In this document: in pieces, positions 27,678-36,869 of the stretch | Position numbering within the stretch: the stretch's first letter is position 1 | Layout of the letters: each line of letters starts with the position of its first letter | From: Sphingobacteriales bacterium | GTDB lineage: Bacteria; Bacteroidota; Bacteroidia; Chitinophagales; Chitinophagaceae | Direction: 5' to 3' | Assembly: GCA_016185185.1 (NCBI GenBank) | Contig: JACPOD010000036.1 | Span: 1 to 64,000 of the forward strand | Length of the DNA stretch: 64,000 nt | The notes under the pieces: model-generated | The model's input: the letters and a program-made list of their open reading frames with translations, nothing else | The model's database searches: none | What the model was told of the DNA's origin: nothing | Made by a program: the position numbers and the translations under genes

Positions 27678-30137
27678 ATGAATGTTTTAAAATTTGGCGG
27701 TACTTCAGTAGGAAGTGCTGATGCTATAAAAAAGGTAATGAAGATTGTGAGCGAACGGGTGGTAAATGAAAAAATTATTTTGGTGGTATCTGCATTGGGT
27801 GGAACTACCGATGCACTGATTGCCTGTGGTACATTAGCTGCATCAGGCGATGAAGGGTATAAAGAAAATTTGCAAAAGATAGAACACCGGCATTTAGAAA
27901 CGGTGAAGGAACTGATACCAGTACAAAATCAAAGTAGTGTACTGAGTTTGGTAAAGAAGATGTGTAATGAAATTGAAGATATCTGCAATGGTGTGTTTTT
28001 GTTAAATGAATTATCAGAAAGAACAAAGGACAGGATTGTGAGTTATGGGGAGTTGATGTCTTCTCAAATTATTTCAGCTGCTTTTCAGCTCAATGGTGTA
28101 AAGAATGCCTGGCTGAATTCAAGAACCGTGATTAAGACAAATTCCAATTATAGTTTTGCTGCAGTTGATTTTGCTGTTACCAATAAAAATGTTATTGACT
28201 TTGTGGCATCAGTAAAAGATAATTTAATTGTTGCTCCCGGCTTTATTGCATCGGACAGTAACAATATCACTACTACTTTAGGAAGAGGGGGTTCTGATTA
28301 TACAGCTGCTATTTATGCTGCTGCTGTAAATGCAGAAGTATTAGAAATATGGACGGATGTAAGTGGTATGATGACTGCTGACCCACGTTGGGTTACCAAT
28401 GCTAAAGTAATTCCCTCTATTTCTTACCTGGAAGCAATGGAGCTATCTCATTTTGGTGCAAAAGTTATTTATCCGCCAACGATTCAACCGGTGATGAGCA
28501 AAGGCATTCCGGTATTAATTAAAAACAGTTTTGCTCCACAGGATGCCGGAACATTAATTCAGAATAAAGTGGAAGTAAACGGAAGTATTATCCGTGGTAT
28601 TTCATCCATTAATAATATTACACTCATTAGTTTGGAAGGAAGTGGCATGGTGGGCATACCCGGTTTCTCTAAACGTTTATTTGAAGCATTGAGCAATGCA
28701 AAGATCAATGTGATATTGATTACACAAAGCTCATCTGAGCATTCTATTTGTGTGGCAGTTGATGCTGCCGCTGCTGATAAAGCAAAAGAAGTAGTTGATG
28801 CAGCATTTGAATACGAAATTTCCATTGGTAAAGTAGAACCATTGATAGTAGAAAAGGAATTATCAATTGTGGCATTAGTAGGGGATAATATGAAAAATCA
28901 CACCGGTATCAGCGGAAGAATGTTTTCTTCATTAGGTAGGAATGGTGTGAATGTAAGAGCAATTTCACAAGGCTCATCTGAAAGAAATATTTCTGCAGTT
29001 ATTGGTACTGCTGATGTAAGAAAAGCAGTAAACGTATTGCATGAAGATTTCTTTGAAACAACTTATAAGCAGGTTAACTTATTTATTGTTGGTACAGGAA
29101 ATGTAGGAGCAAAGTTGATTGGTCAGTTAAAACAACAGTTAGGTTATTTGCAGCAACAAATGCGTTTGCAGATAAGAGTAATTGGATTAGCCAACAGCCG
29201 TAAAATGCTGATTAATGAGGAAGGGATTGACCTGAATGACTGGAAACAATTATTAGATAATGGAGGAAAAGCATCACTTCAGCAATTTGTTGATGAGATC
29301 ATCAAACGTAATCTGCGAAACAGTGTGTTTGTTGATATTACCGCCAATGATGTAGTAGCTTCAGTTTACAACCAGTTATTGCAAAAAAGTGTGGCCGTGG
29401 TGGCATGTAATAAAATTGCAGCTTCTTCCGTGTATGAAAATTATCAGAAGCTGAAAGATTTGTCAAGAGAGTTTAATGCGCCGTTTTTATTTGAAACCAA
29501 TGTAGGTGCAGGCTTGCCGGTGATTGGTACTTTAAATGATTTAAAACGCAGTGGTGATAAAGTAAATAAAATACAGGCAGTACTTTCAGGAACACTCAAT
29601 TTTGTTTTCAATAATTATGATGGTTCAAGGACTTTTGCGGAAGTAGTGAAACAGGCGCAGGATGAAGGATACACTGAACCGGATCCACGTTTGGATTTAG
29701 GTGGCACAGATGTGATGCGTAAGATTATGATTTTAGCAAGAGAATCGGGTGAGCAAATAGAAATGAACGATATCGCTAATAATTCATTTATGCCTTCTTC
29801 TTGTATGGAAGGTTCTGTAGATGATTTTTATAAAGAAATGACAAAGCATGAAGCACATTTTAAAAAGTTATATAAAGAAGCTGCTGACAAAAATTGTAAA
29901 TTAAAATTTGTTGCTTCCTTTATTGGCTCCCCTTCAGGGGTTGGAGGCACAGCCAATGTAGGTTTGCAGCATATTCCTGCGGAAAGTGATTTTTATCACC
30001 TGTATGGAAAAGATAACCTCGTGTTGTTCTATACTGAGCGTTATCCTGAACAGCCATTGGTGATTAAAGGTGCCGGAGCCGGTGCAGATGTTACTGCTTC
30101 GGGTGTGTTTGCAGATATTATTCGTGCAGCGAAATAG
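27678..30137 (+). CDS. thrA: Bifunctional aspartate kinase / homoserine dehydrogenase
   Basis: Fusion of 819 residues catalysing the first and third steps from aspartate to homoserine. The kinase domain begins MNVLKFGGTSVGSADAIKKV and has TTLGRGGSDYTA near residue 200. Two ACT domains (about 310-460) bind the feedback inhibitor threonine. The dehydrogenase domain starts at VNLFIVGTGNVGAKLIG near residue 468, with KIAASSVYENY, SGTLNF and the DPRLDLGGTDVMRK segment. Near residues 750-758 the residues SPSGVGG come from a G/C palindrome inserted in frame at an exposed loop before the final strands. Its TAG is followed directly by another such element. Confidence 0.95.
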   Translation: MNVLKFGGTSVGSADAIKKVMKIVSERVVNEKIILVVSALGGTTDALIACGTLAASGDEGYKENLQKIEHRHLETVKELIPVQNQSSVLSLVKKMCNEIEDICNGVFLLNELSERTKDRIVSYGELMSSQIISAAFQLNGVKNAWLNSRTVIKTNSNYSFAAVDFAVTNKNVIDFVASVKDNLIVAPGFIASDSNNITTTLGRGGSDYTAAIYAAAVNAEVLEIWTDVSGMMTADPRWVTNAKVIPSISYLEAMELSHFGAKVIYPPTIQPVMSKGIPVLIKNSFAPQDAGTLIQNKVEVNGSIIRGISSINNITLISLEGSGMVGIPGFSKRLFEALSNAKINVILITQSSSEHSICVAVDAAAADKAKEVVDAAFEYEISIGKVEPLIVEKELSIVALVGDNMKNHTGISGRMFSSLGRNGVNVRAISQGSSERNISAVIGTADVRKAVNVLHEDFFETTYKQVNLFIVGTGNVGAKLIGQLKQQLGYLQQQMRLQIRVIGLANSRKMLINEEGIDLNDWKQLLDNGGKASLQQFVDEIIKRNLRNSVFVDITANDVVASVYNQLLQKSVAVVACNKIAASSVYENYQKLKDLSREFNAPFLFETNVGAGLPVIGTLNDLKRSGDKVNKIQAVLSGTLNFVFNNYDGSRTFAEVVKQAQDEGYTEPDPRLDLGGTDVMRKIMILARESGEQIEMNDIANNSFMPSSCMEGSVDDFYKEMTKHEAHFKKLYKEAADKNCKLKFVASFIGSPSGVGGTANVGLQHIPAESDFYHLYGKDNLVLFYTERYPEQPLVIKGAGAGADVTASGVFADIIRAAK
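29926..29948 (+). repeat. G/C boundary-type palindrome inserted in frame within thrA
   Basis: CTCCCCTTCAGGGG followed by TTGGAGGC, closely matching the elements before thrB and behind dnaJ. It adds about seven residues to the dehydrogenase domain without breaking the frame. Confidence 0.65.
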
Positions 30138-30162
30138 CCCCCTTACCCCCTAAAGGGGGAAT
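30138..30162 (+). repeat. G/C boundary element directly after thrA
   Basis: Begins at the base after the thrA TAG: a C-run, TTA, then CCCCCTAAAGGGGG and AATT. Same form and position as behind ilvN and ilvC. Confidence 0.8.
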
Positions 30163-30190
30163 TATAAGTTTTAAAAAACAAAATCAGGAA

Positions 30191-31053
30191 ATGAATTTAG
30201 ATGCAAAAAAAAATATTTCTTACTCCCCTTTAGGGGTCGGGGGCTCAGGGGTTACGATACATGCAACAAAGATGAATTCAATTTACCAACAGAACCGGAA
30301 AAGAATGTCGCTGGTGTGGTATTACTTTCAATGATGGAGAAATTGAATAATCCGATTGGATTTGAATTAACGATAGAAAAGCACATAAAACCTGGAAGTG
30401 GTATCGGATCCAGTGCAGCGAGTGCAGCAGGTGCGGCTGTTGCGGCTAATGAATTATTGAATAAGCAATTCAGCAAAGAAGAACTGGTGCAATTTGCTAT
30501 GAATGGTGAGAAACTGGCATCGGGTGTAAAACATGCGGATAATATTGCTCCCTGTATTTACGGTGGCGTTACATTGATACGCAGTATTCATCCCCTGGAT
30601 ATTGTACAGGTGCCGGCACCGGAATTATATGTTACTGTTGTTCATCCGCAAATTGAAGTACGAACTTCTGATGCACGACAAATACTGAAGAAACAAATTC
30701 TGCTGAAGGATGCGATTAAGCAATGGGGCAATGTGGCGGGGTTAGTCGCAGGGTTTATCAAGAACGATTATGATTTGATTGGGCGTTCACTGGAAGATGT
30801 AATTATTGAACCGGTGAGAAGTATTTTAATTCCGGGATTCGATGAAGTAAAATCAAAGAGCAAAGAAGCTGGTGCATTGGGCGGTGGTATATCTGGATCC
30901 GGGCCATCTATCTTTATGCTGAGTAAAGATGAAGCATCAGCTAAAGCAGTGGAAGGAGTGATGCAGGAAACGTATAACAAAATTGGTATTGATTATAATA
31001 CTTACGTTACAAAAATCAATGGAGAAGGAGTGAGAGTAGTGAATGGTGAATAG
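30191..31053 (+). pseudogene. thrB: Homoserine kinase, damaged N-terminal region
   Basis: From about base 30271 the frame reads as a GHMP homoserine kinase: DEFNLPTEPEKNVAGV, the ATP-binding loop KPGSGIGSSAASAAGA and GGGISGSGPSIFML at the C terminus. A plausible original start is ATG 30191 (MNLDAKKNIS), but right after it a G/C palindrome (30223-30250) stands where the family has the N-terminal strand APATVANVVCGFD and about 40 further residues. A family-like GVTIHAT then lies in another frame, needing a -1 shift near 30268 to reach the kinase body. Two lesions are therefore visible. A product started internally (GTG 30316) would lack the N-terminal substrate-binding part. Threonine synthesis would be blocked unless another thrB exists. 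Confidence 0.75.
30223..30250 (+). repeat. G/C boundary-type palindrome within broken thrB
   Basis: CTCCCCTTTAGGGG followed by TCGGGGGCTCAGGGG. It has the orientation of elements that lie before start codons, and it lies at the junction where the N-terminal part of homoserine kinase is lost. Confidence 0.75.
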
Positions 31054-31095
31054 TCAATGGTCAATAAAATTTAAAAAATATTAAAACTAAATAAT

Positions 31096-31119
31096 TCCCC
31101 CTTTAGGGGGCTAGGGGGT
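31096..31119 (+). repeat. G/C boundary element directly before thrC
   Basis: CCCCCTTTAGGGGG, CTAGGGGG, then T and the ATG. It forms an inverted pair with the element behind thrA and matches that before ilvD. Confidence 0.8.
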
Positions 31120-32418
31120 ATGAAATACTATAGTTTAAATCATCAATCACCAACAACAGATTTTAAAGAAGCAACCATTCGTGGACAAGCACCGGATAAA
31201 GGATTATACTTCCCTGAAGTTATTCCGCAGGTAGATAATGAACTGATTGAAAATATTGAACAATATTCCAACGAAGAAATTGCATTCCGTGTTATTCGTC
31301 CTTATGTTGGCGATGTAATTCCGGATGAGGAATTGAAAAGGATTGTAAAGGAAACTATCAACTTCTCTATTCCATTAGTTAAAGTAACCGATGATATTTA
31401 TTCATTAGAATTATTTCACGGACCCACACTGGCATTTAAAGATGTTGGTGCAAGGTTCATGAGTCGCTGCCTGGGTTATTTTGTAAAAGACCAGCAAAAG
31501 AAAGTGATTGTACTGGTGGCAACATCTGGTGATACGGGTGGAGCAGTTGCCAATGGATTTTATAATGTGGAAGGAGTGGAGGTGGTGATATTATATCCTT
31601 CTGGCAAAGTAAGTTCGGTACAGGAAAAACAATTAACCACCTTAGGTAACAATATTCATGCATTGGAAGTAAAAGGAAATTTTGATGATTGTCAGCAAAT
31701 GGTGAAAAGAGCTTTTGCTGATGAAGAGCTAACCAGTCGGTTGTTTTTAACTTCAGCAAACTCTATTAATGTTGCCCGCTGGTTACCACAACAGTTCTAT
31801 TATTTCCTTGCCTGGAAACAATGGCCATATAAAAATGAGCCGCCTGTGATATGTGTGCCGAGTGGAAATTTTGGAAATATCTGTGCCGGTATGCTGGCAA
31901 ACCAATCAGGGTTACCCGTGAAGAAATTTATTGCTGCGTGTAATGCCAATGATATTATTCCAAATTATCTCCACAGTGGTAAATTAAATTTAAAACCAGC
32001 AGTTGCCACTATCAGTAATGCAATGGATGTGGCTAACCCAAGTAATTTCATACGTATAATGGAATTATTTCATCAACATTTAGATGAAACAAAAGCCATG
32101 CTGGAATCCTGTAGTATTGATGATGCTACTACCAGGCGAACAATCAAAACTGTTTACGATAAATACCACTATTTACTTGACCCGCATTCTGCTGTTGCTT
32201 TTAAAGCAATGGAAGATTATCAGCAACAACATCCATCACAAAAAGGGATCATTGTAAGTACAGCACACCCTGTTAAATTCCCGGAAGTAGTAGAACAGGA
32301 GATTGGTAGAAAAATTGACATACCTGATTCAGTAAAAGGTATAATGGACAAGCAGTCAGTTAAAACAACTATTGAAGTTGATTATGAATCTTTGACAAAT
32401 TTTATAAAAAATATATAG
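31120..32418 (+). CDS. thrC: Threonine synthase
   Basis: PLP enzyme turning O-phosphohomoserine into threonine and phosphate. The 432-residue product has the PLP-lysine motif GPTLAFKDVGARFMSR near residue 97, SGDTGGAVANGF near residue 133, and the phosphate-binding VPSGNFGNICAG near residue 247. The C-terminal AHPVKFPEVVE segment is typical. The last third is repeated 690 bases downstream. This copy ends in TAG where the downstream copy has CAG and continues for five more residues; the loss of five C-terminal residues is probably harmless. Confidence 0.93.
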   Translation: MKYYSLNHQSPTTDFKEATIRGQAPDKGLYFPEVIPQVDNELIENIEQYSNEEIAFRVIRPYVGDVIPDEELKRIVKETINFSIPLVKVTDDIYSLELFHGPTLAFKDVGARFMSRCLGYFVKDQQKKVIVLVATSGDTGGAVANGFYNVEGVEVVILYPSGKVSSVQEKQLTTLGNNIHALEVKGNFDDCQQMVKRAFADEELTSRLFLTSANSINVARWLPQQFYYFLAWKQWPYKNEPPVICVPSGNFGNICAGMLANQSGLPVKKFIAACNANDIIPNYLHSGKLNLKPAVATISNAMDVANPSNFIRIMELFHQHLDETKAMLESCSIDDATTRRTIKTVYDKYHYLLDPHSAVAFKAMEDYQQQHPSQKGIIVSTAHPVKFPEVVEQEIGRKIDIPDSVKGIMDKQSVKTTIEVDYESLTNFIKNI

Positions 32419-32503
32419 GCATCAGTTAAGACATGAGAAAAACAAAAAAAACCTCATCACTACAGGGGTTGTTATGCATGTATTCATTTTTTTTTATTTC
32501 CAA

Positions 32504-32548
32504 GGCGAGTGTCATGTGGATTTGTGTGCAGTTATTGTGGCACTCGCC
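32504..32548 (+). repeat. REP-like stem-loop A behind thrC
   Basis: GGCGAGTGTCA pairs with TGGCACTCGCC (one mismatch) around a loop of about 23 bases. The arms match those of a second stem-loop at 32692-32735. Together they resemble REP elements moved by REP-associated Y1 transposases; no transposase gene is in the window. Confidence 0.65.
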
Positions 32549-32691
32549 GTGAGGATATGCACTATAGCTCCATCATCATTCATCATCTTTTTTCCAATTG
32601 ACTCTCATTATTCATAAGAGTGAAACTGACTATCCATTATCTTGCATTGGTATCAGCAGGTAAACAATTGAGCAGCAGTGCAGGTGTTGAC

Positions 32692-32735
32692 GGCGAGTGC
32701 CACAGCCCAATGCGCAGGCCCACACGACACTCGCC
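32692..32735 (+). repeat. REP-like stem-loop B before the second thrC fragment
   Basis: GGCGAGTG (32692-32699) pairs with CACTCGCC (32728-32735); the inner loop differs from stem-loop A. It ends 31 bases before the duplicated thrC sequence starts. Confidence 0.65.
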
Positions 32736-32766
32736 TGGGAATGCGGGAGACTTGGCAGAGAAGGGG

Positions 32767-33126
32767 CATTTAGATGAAACAAAAGCCATGCTGGAATCCT
32801 GCAGTATTGATGATGCTACTACGAAGAAGACTATTAAGACTGTTTACGATAAATATCATTATCTGCTCGACCCGCATTCTGCTGTAGCTTTTAAAGCAAT
32901 GGAGGATTATCAGCAACAACATCCATCACAAAAAGGAATTATTGTAAGTACAGCACATCCTGTTAAGTTTCCGGAAGTAGTGGAACAGGAGATTGGTAGA
33001 AAAATTGACATACCTGATTCAGTAAAAGGTATAATGGACAAGCAGTCAGTTAAAACAACTATTGAAGTTGATTATGAATCTTTGACAAATTTTATAAAAA
33101 ATATACAGGCATCAGTTAAGACATGA
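32767..33126 (+). pseudogene. Second, partial thrC (C-terminal third only)
   Basis: From base 32767 the sequence repeats thrC 32077-32447 and reads as the last 119 residues of threonine synthase, ending IQASVKT. The first 200 bases differ from the main copy at many positions, nearly all silent (one change of RR to KK), while the last 165 bases differ at only two. The catalytic domain is missing, so it is not functional. The silent-change pattern says this copy evolved as a coding gene before it arrived here. The frame stays open upstream through the REP-like stem-loop but that part is not protein-like. Confidence 0.85.
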
Positions 33127-33300
33127 GAAAAACAAAACTCACATCTAAGCGAGATTTTGTTTTAATAGTTTAAAAGGCAAAGAATGGTAAAATAAAAATC
33201 CAATGATTTTGCTAATTGGTTTTTCACAGAGAACTGGATTAAGCAATAAATACGAATGGTTCTTTTATTGCATACTTTGCCATGAAGATCTTTTTATAAG

Positions 33301-34293
33301 TTAAAAACGGTATGATGGGCATCGTACCTGCCTCAACCTGTTATTGTCAATTGAACTTAATAAATTCCCAAACTTATATGATATTCTGAAGGAGTAAGAG
33401 AAGTAAGCATCATTTCGTTTAGGATTCCCTCTTCTTCTTCCGGCACCATATGGAGATCGTAATTGCAGGTTAGTTAAACCTTGCCCAAGAAAATACCTGG
33501 CATATGTTTGTTGCTGTGCAGTCAAATAAGGCGCTATTTGGTTTATATCAGCGTAACGGATACTTACATCGTCAATATAATCAGTAAAAGTTTTTCTGTG
33601 CAATACTTCTAGTCCAACTACCAATTTATCTGTCGCATCATATTTTATACCTAACCCCATTGGTATCATTAGCCCTGATAAATCATATTCCTTTCTCCCG
33701 GGAATAATGCCTTCCCCTTCCAATCTCAGGGGTTTTAAATCAACCCAGGTTTTTTTGCCTGTAGAAGGATCAACATAGGGTGACTGAGGATTGAAATGAA
33801 ACCATCCGGCACCAATAACTCCATAATAGCGGAGCCTTGGAATATAATCATACTTCATATTAGCAATTACCGAAGGGTAAATTTCAAATGCTCCATAAAC
33901 TTCCTGTAGATTTGACCTGAATTCGATATCTCTTACTTTCCTGGTTAATTCCCAGTGCCCGTTTGTATTGATGTATGAATCGTCGCCTGTTAATTGAGTA
34001 ATATTTCCTGCAATTCTAAAACCAAACCAATCGTTTGGATAGGCAGTTAAATAAATACCTTTCATCAGCTTAGTTACAGGAAAGTTATAATCTTTTATAA
34101 AATAAGTTCCTTTGCCTCTGTTTCCCCCTAAGTCGCCCAAAAATACAGAGGGTCCTATATCTAAACCTGCTTCAAATTTGAGCCTGTTTAATGAAAAATT
34201 TATTTGTGAATGTACAGATGACGGAATGAGAAGAACCGTGATGGTCAGGGTATAGGTTAGCTGTTTAAGAAAGTGTAAGCCACGATTTCTCAT
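33301..34293 (-). CDS. Exported outer-membrane beta-barrel protein (DUF6089-like)
   Basis: A 330-residue protein counted from MRNRGLHFLK at 34293; the longer ORF upstream has no signal-like start. Residues 8-30 form a signal peptide ending VHSQ. The mature start FEAGLDIGPSVFLGDLGGNRGKGT resembles the N terminus of DUF6089-type barrels of Bacteroidota, where a conserved LGD-GG strand opens an 8-stranded barrel. Alternating aromatic strands run to FSYSFRISYKFGNLL near the C terminus. The role in the outer membrane is unknown. It stands alone, with no obvious partner gene; 174 bases without clear features separate it from the thrC fragment. Confidence 0.7.
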   Translation of the reverse strand: MRNRGLHFLKQLTYTLTITVLLIPSSVHSQINFSLNRLKFEAGLDIGPSVFLGDLGGNRGKGTYFIKDYNFPVTKLMKGIYLTAYPNDWFGFRIAGNITQLTGDDSYINTNGHWELTRKVRDIEFRSNLQEVYGAFEIYPSVIANMKYDYIPRLRYYGVIGAGWFHFNPQSPYVDPSTGKKTWVDLKPLRLEGEGIIPGRKEYDLSGLMIPMGLGIKYDATDKLVVGLEVLHRKTFTDYIDDVSIRYADINQIAPYLTAQQQTYARYFLGQGLTNLQLRSPYGAGRRRGNPKRNDAYFSYSFRISYKFGNLLSSIDNNRLRQVRCPSYRF

Positions 34294-34490
34294 ACTACTG
34301 GATTTTTGTTTTTCTTTATTCTCTGGATATTGAACATTCAATATTAGAAAAGTTTCGCCTTTATTCCAAATTTCTATAGTGGAAATTGTACTCATCAGGC
34401 AGTTTTTTGGTTTCTAACTTACTGAAAACGAATAAACACGGTTAATATTGCGTATTTACCACATTAAGTTAGGAAAAATAGTGATATGAC

Positions 34491-34934
34491 CTACTGCCGA
34501 ATCATATAAATGTGATCAATCCCATCCTCATCATAGATTTCACCCGCTTGTTTAAAGCCGAGTGATTCATAGAATTTTTTTAGATATAACTGCGCACCAA
34601 TTTTAATTGGGCCTTCTCCAAATAGCTGGTAAGTGAGCTTAATTCCGTTGGTCATTAATTCTTTTCCAATACCTGTTCCACGGCCTTTTGGTGAACTTAC
34701 CACCCTGCCAATGGAGGGGTAATCATAGACAACGCCAGAGGGAACGATGCGGATATAAGCAGCCAGGTATCCATCCCCCCAGCCCATATAATGCCAGCAA
34801 TGCTGGTCTTTATCATCAGCATCCTGAAACACACAATTTTGCTCCACTACAAAAACCTCATTTCTTAATTGAAGAATAGCATACAACTCATGAGGAGTTA
34901 ACTCGTCAAACTTTTTTAAAACCCAATTTGTCAT
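34491..34934 (-). CDS. ElaA-family GNAT N-acetyltransferase
   Basis: A 147-residue GCN5-related acetyltransferase. FDELTPHELYAILQLRNEVFVVEQNC near the start and the HCWHYMGWGDG strand are the signature of the ElaA subgroup. The acetyl-CoA pyrophosphate loop RVVSSPKGRGTGIGKELM lies near residue 77 (R/Q-xx-G-x-G/A form), and YLKKFYESLGFKQAGEIYDEDGIDHI is the typical C-terminal half. The substrate is not known for the subgroup. Its stop is one base from that of nothing else; rarA starts on the same strand upstream and the two are spaced by a single base, so they form an operon. Confidence 0.87.
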   Translation of the reverse strand: MTNWVLKKFDELTPHELYAILQLRNEVFVVEQNCVFQDADDKDQHCWHYMGWGDGYLAAYIRIVPSGVVYDYPSIGRVVSSPKGRGTGIGKELMTNGIKLTYQLFGEGPIKIGAQLYLKKFYESLGFKQAGEIYDEDGIDHIYMIRQ

Positions 34935-34935
34935 T

Positions 34936-36225
34936 TCAGTAATTGTATTTGTCTTTCCAGCGTTCTTTTAAAAATTTCCGTAACTCTTCTTCTCTTGCAT
35001 TCTTGCCGGGATCGTACATTTTTTTGCCCGATAATTCTTTGGGTAAATATTCCTGTTCCATAAAATTACCTTCACCCATATGAGAATATTTATAGCTTTT
35101 GCCATAATCCATATCCTTCATCATCCTTGTTGGTGCATTGCGGATATGTAAGGGAACAGGTAAATCACCCAGTTGCTTTATGGCATTAAAAGCTTCACCA
35201 ATAGCAACCGTAGCGGAATTACTTTTTGGCGAAGAAGCTAAATAGATGGCACATTGCGATAAAATCAAGCTCGATTCGGGATAGCCAATTTTATTCACCG
35301 CATCAAAACAGGCATTGGCCATTACAATTCCCGTTGGATTAGCATTACCGATGTCTTCACTTGCCAGTATCACCAATCTTCTGGCAATAAATTTTACATC
35401 TTCACCTCCCTCAATCATTCTTGCCAGCCAATATACAGCTGCATTGGGGTCGCTGCCACGGATGGATTTGATAAAGGCTGAAATGATGTCGTAATGTTGT
35501 TCTCCTTTTTTATCATACAGTGCAATTTTCTTTTGGGCGATGCTCATTACTAACTCGTCTGTAATAATTAAACCGCCAGACTCCGGCTCGACGCCGGATT
35601 CAGACGGTGCAGCTTCACAAACCAGTTCTAATAAATTGAGTAATTTTCTTGCATCACCACCTGAGATTTTTATTAAAGCTGATGTTTCTTTTAACTCATT
35701 TTTTTTTGGTTTGAGAAATTCATCAGTAGCTATGGCATGATGTAACAATTCCACTAATTCTTTTTCACCCAATGGTTTTAATACATATACCTGGCAGCGA
35801 CTGAGTAAGGCTGAGTTCACCTCAAAGGATGGATTTTCCGTGGTGGCGCCAATCAGGGTAACAATTCCTTTTTCAACAGCGCCTAACAAGGCATCCTGCT
35901 GTCCTTTATTAAAGCGATGAATTTCATCAATGAATAAGATAGCTTTTTCTTTGTTCTTTGCTTCTTCAATTATTTCTCTCACTTCTTTTACTCCTGAAGA
36001 GATAGCACTTAATGTATAGAAAGGAACTTTTAAAGTATGTGCAATAATATTGGCGATGGTTGTTTTGCCCGTACCCGGTGGTCCCCATAAAATCATGGAA
36101 GGAACTTTGCCATGTTCAATAGCGGTACGCAACACACTTCCTTTGCCGGTGAGGTGTTGCTGACCAGCCAGTTCTTCGAGTGAAACTGGTCTTAACCGTT
36201 CTGCTAATGGGGTGGATGAATTCAC
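34936..36225 (-). CDS. rarA: Replication-associated recombination ATPase RarA/MgsA
   Basis: AAA+ ATPase of the clamp-loader type that acts at stalled replication forks. The 429-residue product has MILWGPPGTGKTTIANIIA (Walker A) near residue 45, AILFIDEIHRFNKGQQDALL (Walker B and following helix) near residue 95, the sensor GATTENPSFE near residue 128, and the C-terminal tetramerisation domain with GSDPNAAVYWLARM. Residues 206-218 (APSESGVEPESGG) are encoded by a 35-bp palindromic repeat inserted in frame between two helices of the lid region, absent from typical RarA. It is co-transcribed with the acetyltransferase gene one base downstream. Confidence 0.94.
   Translation of the reverse strand: MNSSTPLAERLRPVSLEELAGQQHLTGKGSVLRTAIEHGKVPSMILWGPPGTGKTTIANIIAHTLKVPFYTLSAISSGVKEVREIIEEAKNKEKAILFIDEIHRFNKGQQDALLGAVEKGIVTLIGATTENPSFEVNSALLSRCQVYVLKPLGEKELVELLHHAIATDEFLKPKKNELKETSALIKISGGDARKLLNLLELVCEAAPSESGVEPESGGLIITDELVMSIAQKKIALYDKKGEQHYDIISAFIKSIRGSDPNAAVYWLARMIEGGEDVKFIARRLVILASEDIGNANPTGIVMANACFDAVNKIGYPESSLILSQCAIYLASSPKSNSATVAIGEAFNAIKQLGDLPVPLHIRNAPTRMMKDMDYGKSYKYSHMGEGNFMEQEYLPKELSGKKMYDPGKNAREEELRKFLKERWKDKYNY
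35573..35607 (-). repeat. Palindromic repeat inserted in frame within rarA
   Basis: Begins CCGCCAGACTCCGGC and ends GCCGGATTCAGACGG on the plus strand, an imperfect 15-bp inverted repeat. It is the same element as at the ilvE breakpoint. The total of 35-39 bases is read through without a stop. Confidence 0.8.
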
Positions 36226-36246
36226 TCCTCAAATTACTAAATAAAA

Positions 36247-36759
36247 TTATTGCTGGGTGTTTCCAAATAAGTGCTGGTATTTTTTGAGAAATGAAAATGT
36301 GTAAACAAGATGAATAATCAGTATAACTGCAAAACCTAACAATCCCCACGACATTGTTGACATCATTTTAATAAAGGCATCAGCATCAAATCCTGCCGGT
36401 TTGCTGGTTTGCATAGCCAGCATTTGATCGACATATTTTCTCAACTCAGCTTTACTGGTGTTCATTAAAGTAATGGTGTTGAGTAAGGTCATTACCCCCA
36501 TTGCCGAAGAAACATAACCATTCACTTTTATCCAGTCTTTTAAAGAGGATTTGCAGGGCTGGTTATTGATAATTCCCCTAAAAAGAAAAATTGTACTGCA
36601 AATGGTGTAGATAGTAAACCCAACCATCATAAATACCGGGAACAGCAATGCCGGGTTTGCCAGTGCAACAAACAGCATGAAGAAGGCCAGTATGCCAAAG
36701 ATTACGGCAAAAGGCAGCAGGATAAACGTTAAGACTTTATAGAGGGTAAGCTGGTTCAT
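36247..36759 (-). CDS. Membrane protein of unknown function (about four segments)
   Basis: A 170-residue protein with four hydrophobic segments: about residues 8-30, 38-60, 82-98 and 135-155. A soluble loop (MNTSKAELRKYVDQMLAMQTSKPAG) joins segments three and four. I do not recognise a domain or catalytic motif. It lies 21 bases upstream of rarA on the same strand and may be transcribed with it. A repeat-flanked ATPase gene starts divergently behind its 5' end. Confidence 0.65.
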   Translation of the reverse strand: MNQLTLYKVLTFILLPFAVIFGILAFFMLFVALANPALLFPVFMMVGFTIYTICSTIFLFRGIINNQPCKSSLKDWIKVNGYVSSAMGVMTLLNTITLMNTSKAELRKYVDQMLAMQTSKPAGFDADAFIKMMSTMSWGLLGFAVILIIHLVYTFSFLKKYQHLFGNTQQ

Positions 36760-36813
36760 ATTATTTTTTCTAAGGCCGCAAAGCTATGGAAAGAAAACGA
36801 AACCCTCCATTCT

Positions 36814-36845
36814 GAAACAAAGTTGTTTGAAACAATTTTGTTTCA
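36814..36845 (+). repeat. Flanking palindromic repeat, left copy (ATPase unit)
   Basis: Two tandem palindromes of the form GAAACAAnnTTGTTT share a border and end in TTTCATATT. It lies 24 bases before the ATPase ATG, in the promoter region. A right copy lies behind the gene at 38028-38059. Confidence 0.8.
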
Positions 36846-36869
36846 TATTTTTAGGCAAATGTTTTGGGT

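Noticed and set aside
32620-32766. Upstream coding extension of the second thrC fragment
   Set aside because: The frame is open only because it crosses the REP-like stem-loop; the residues do not resemble threonine synthase.
32419-32766. Insertion sequence between the two thrC copies
   Set aside because: Two inverted-repeat stem-loops are present but no transposase ORF and no clear target duplication; REP-like elements explain it better.
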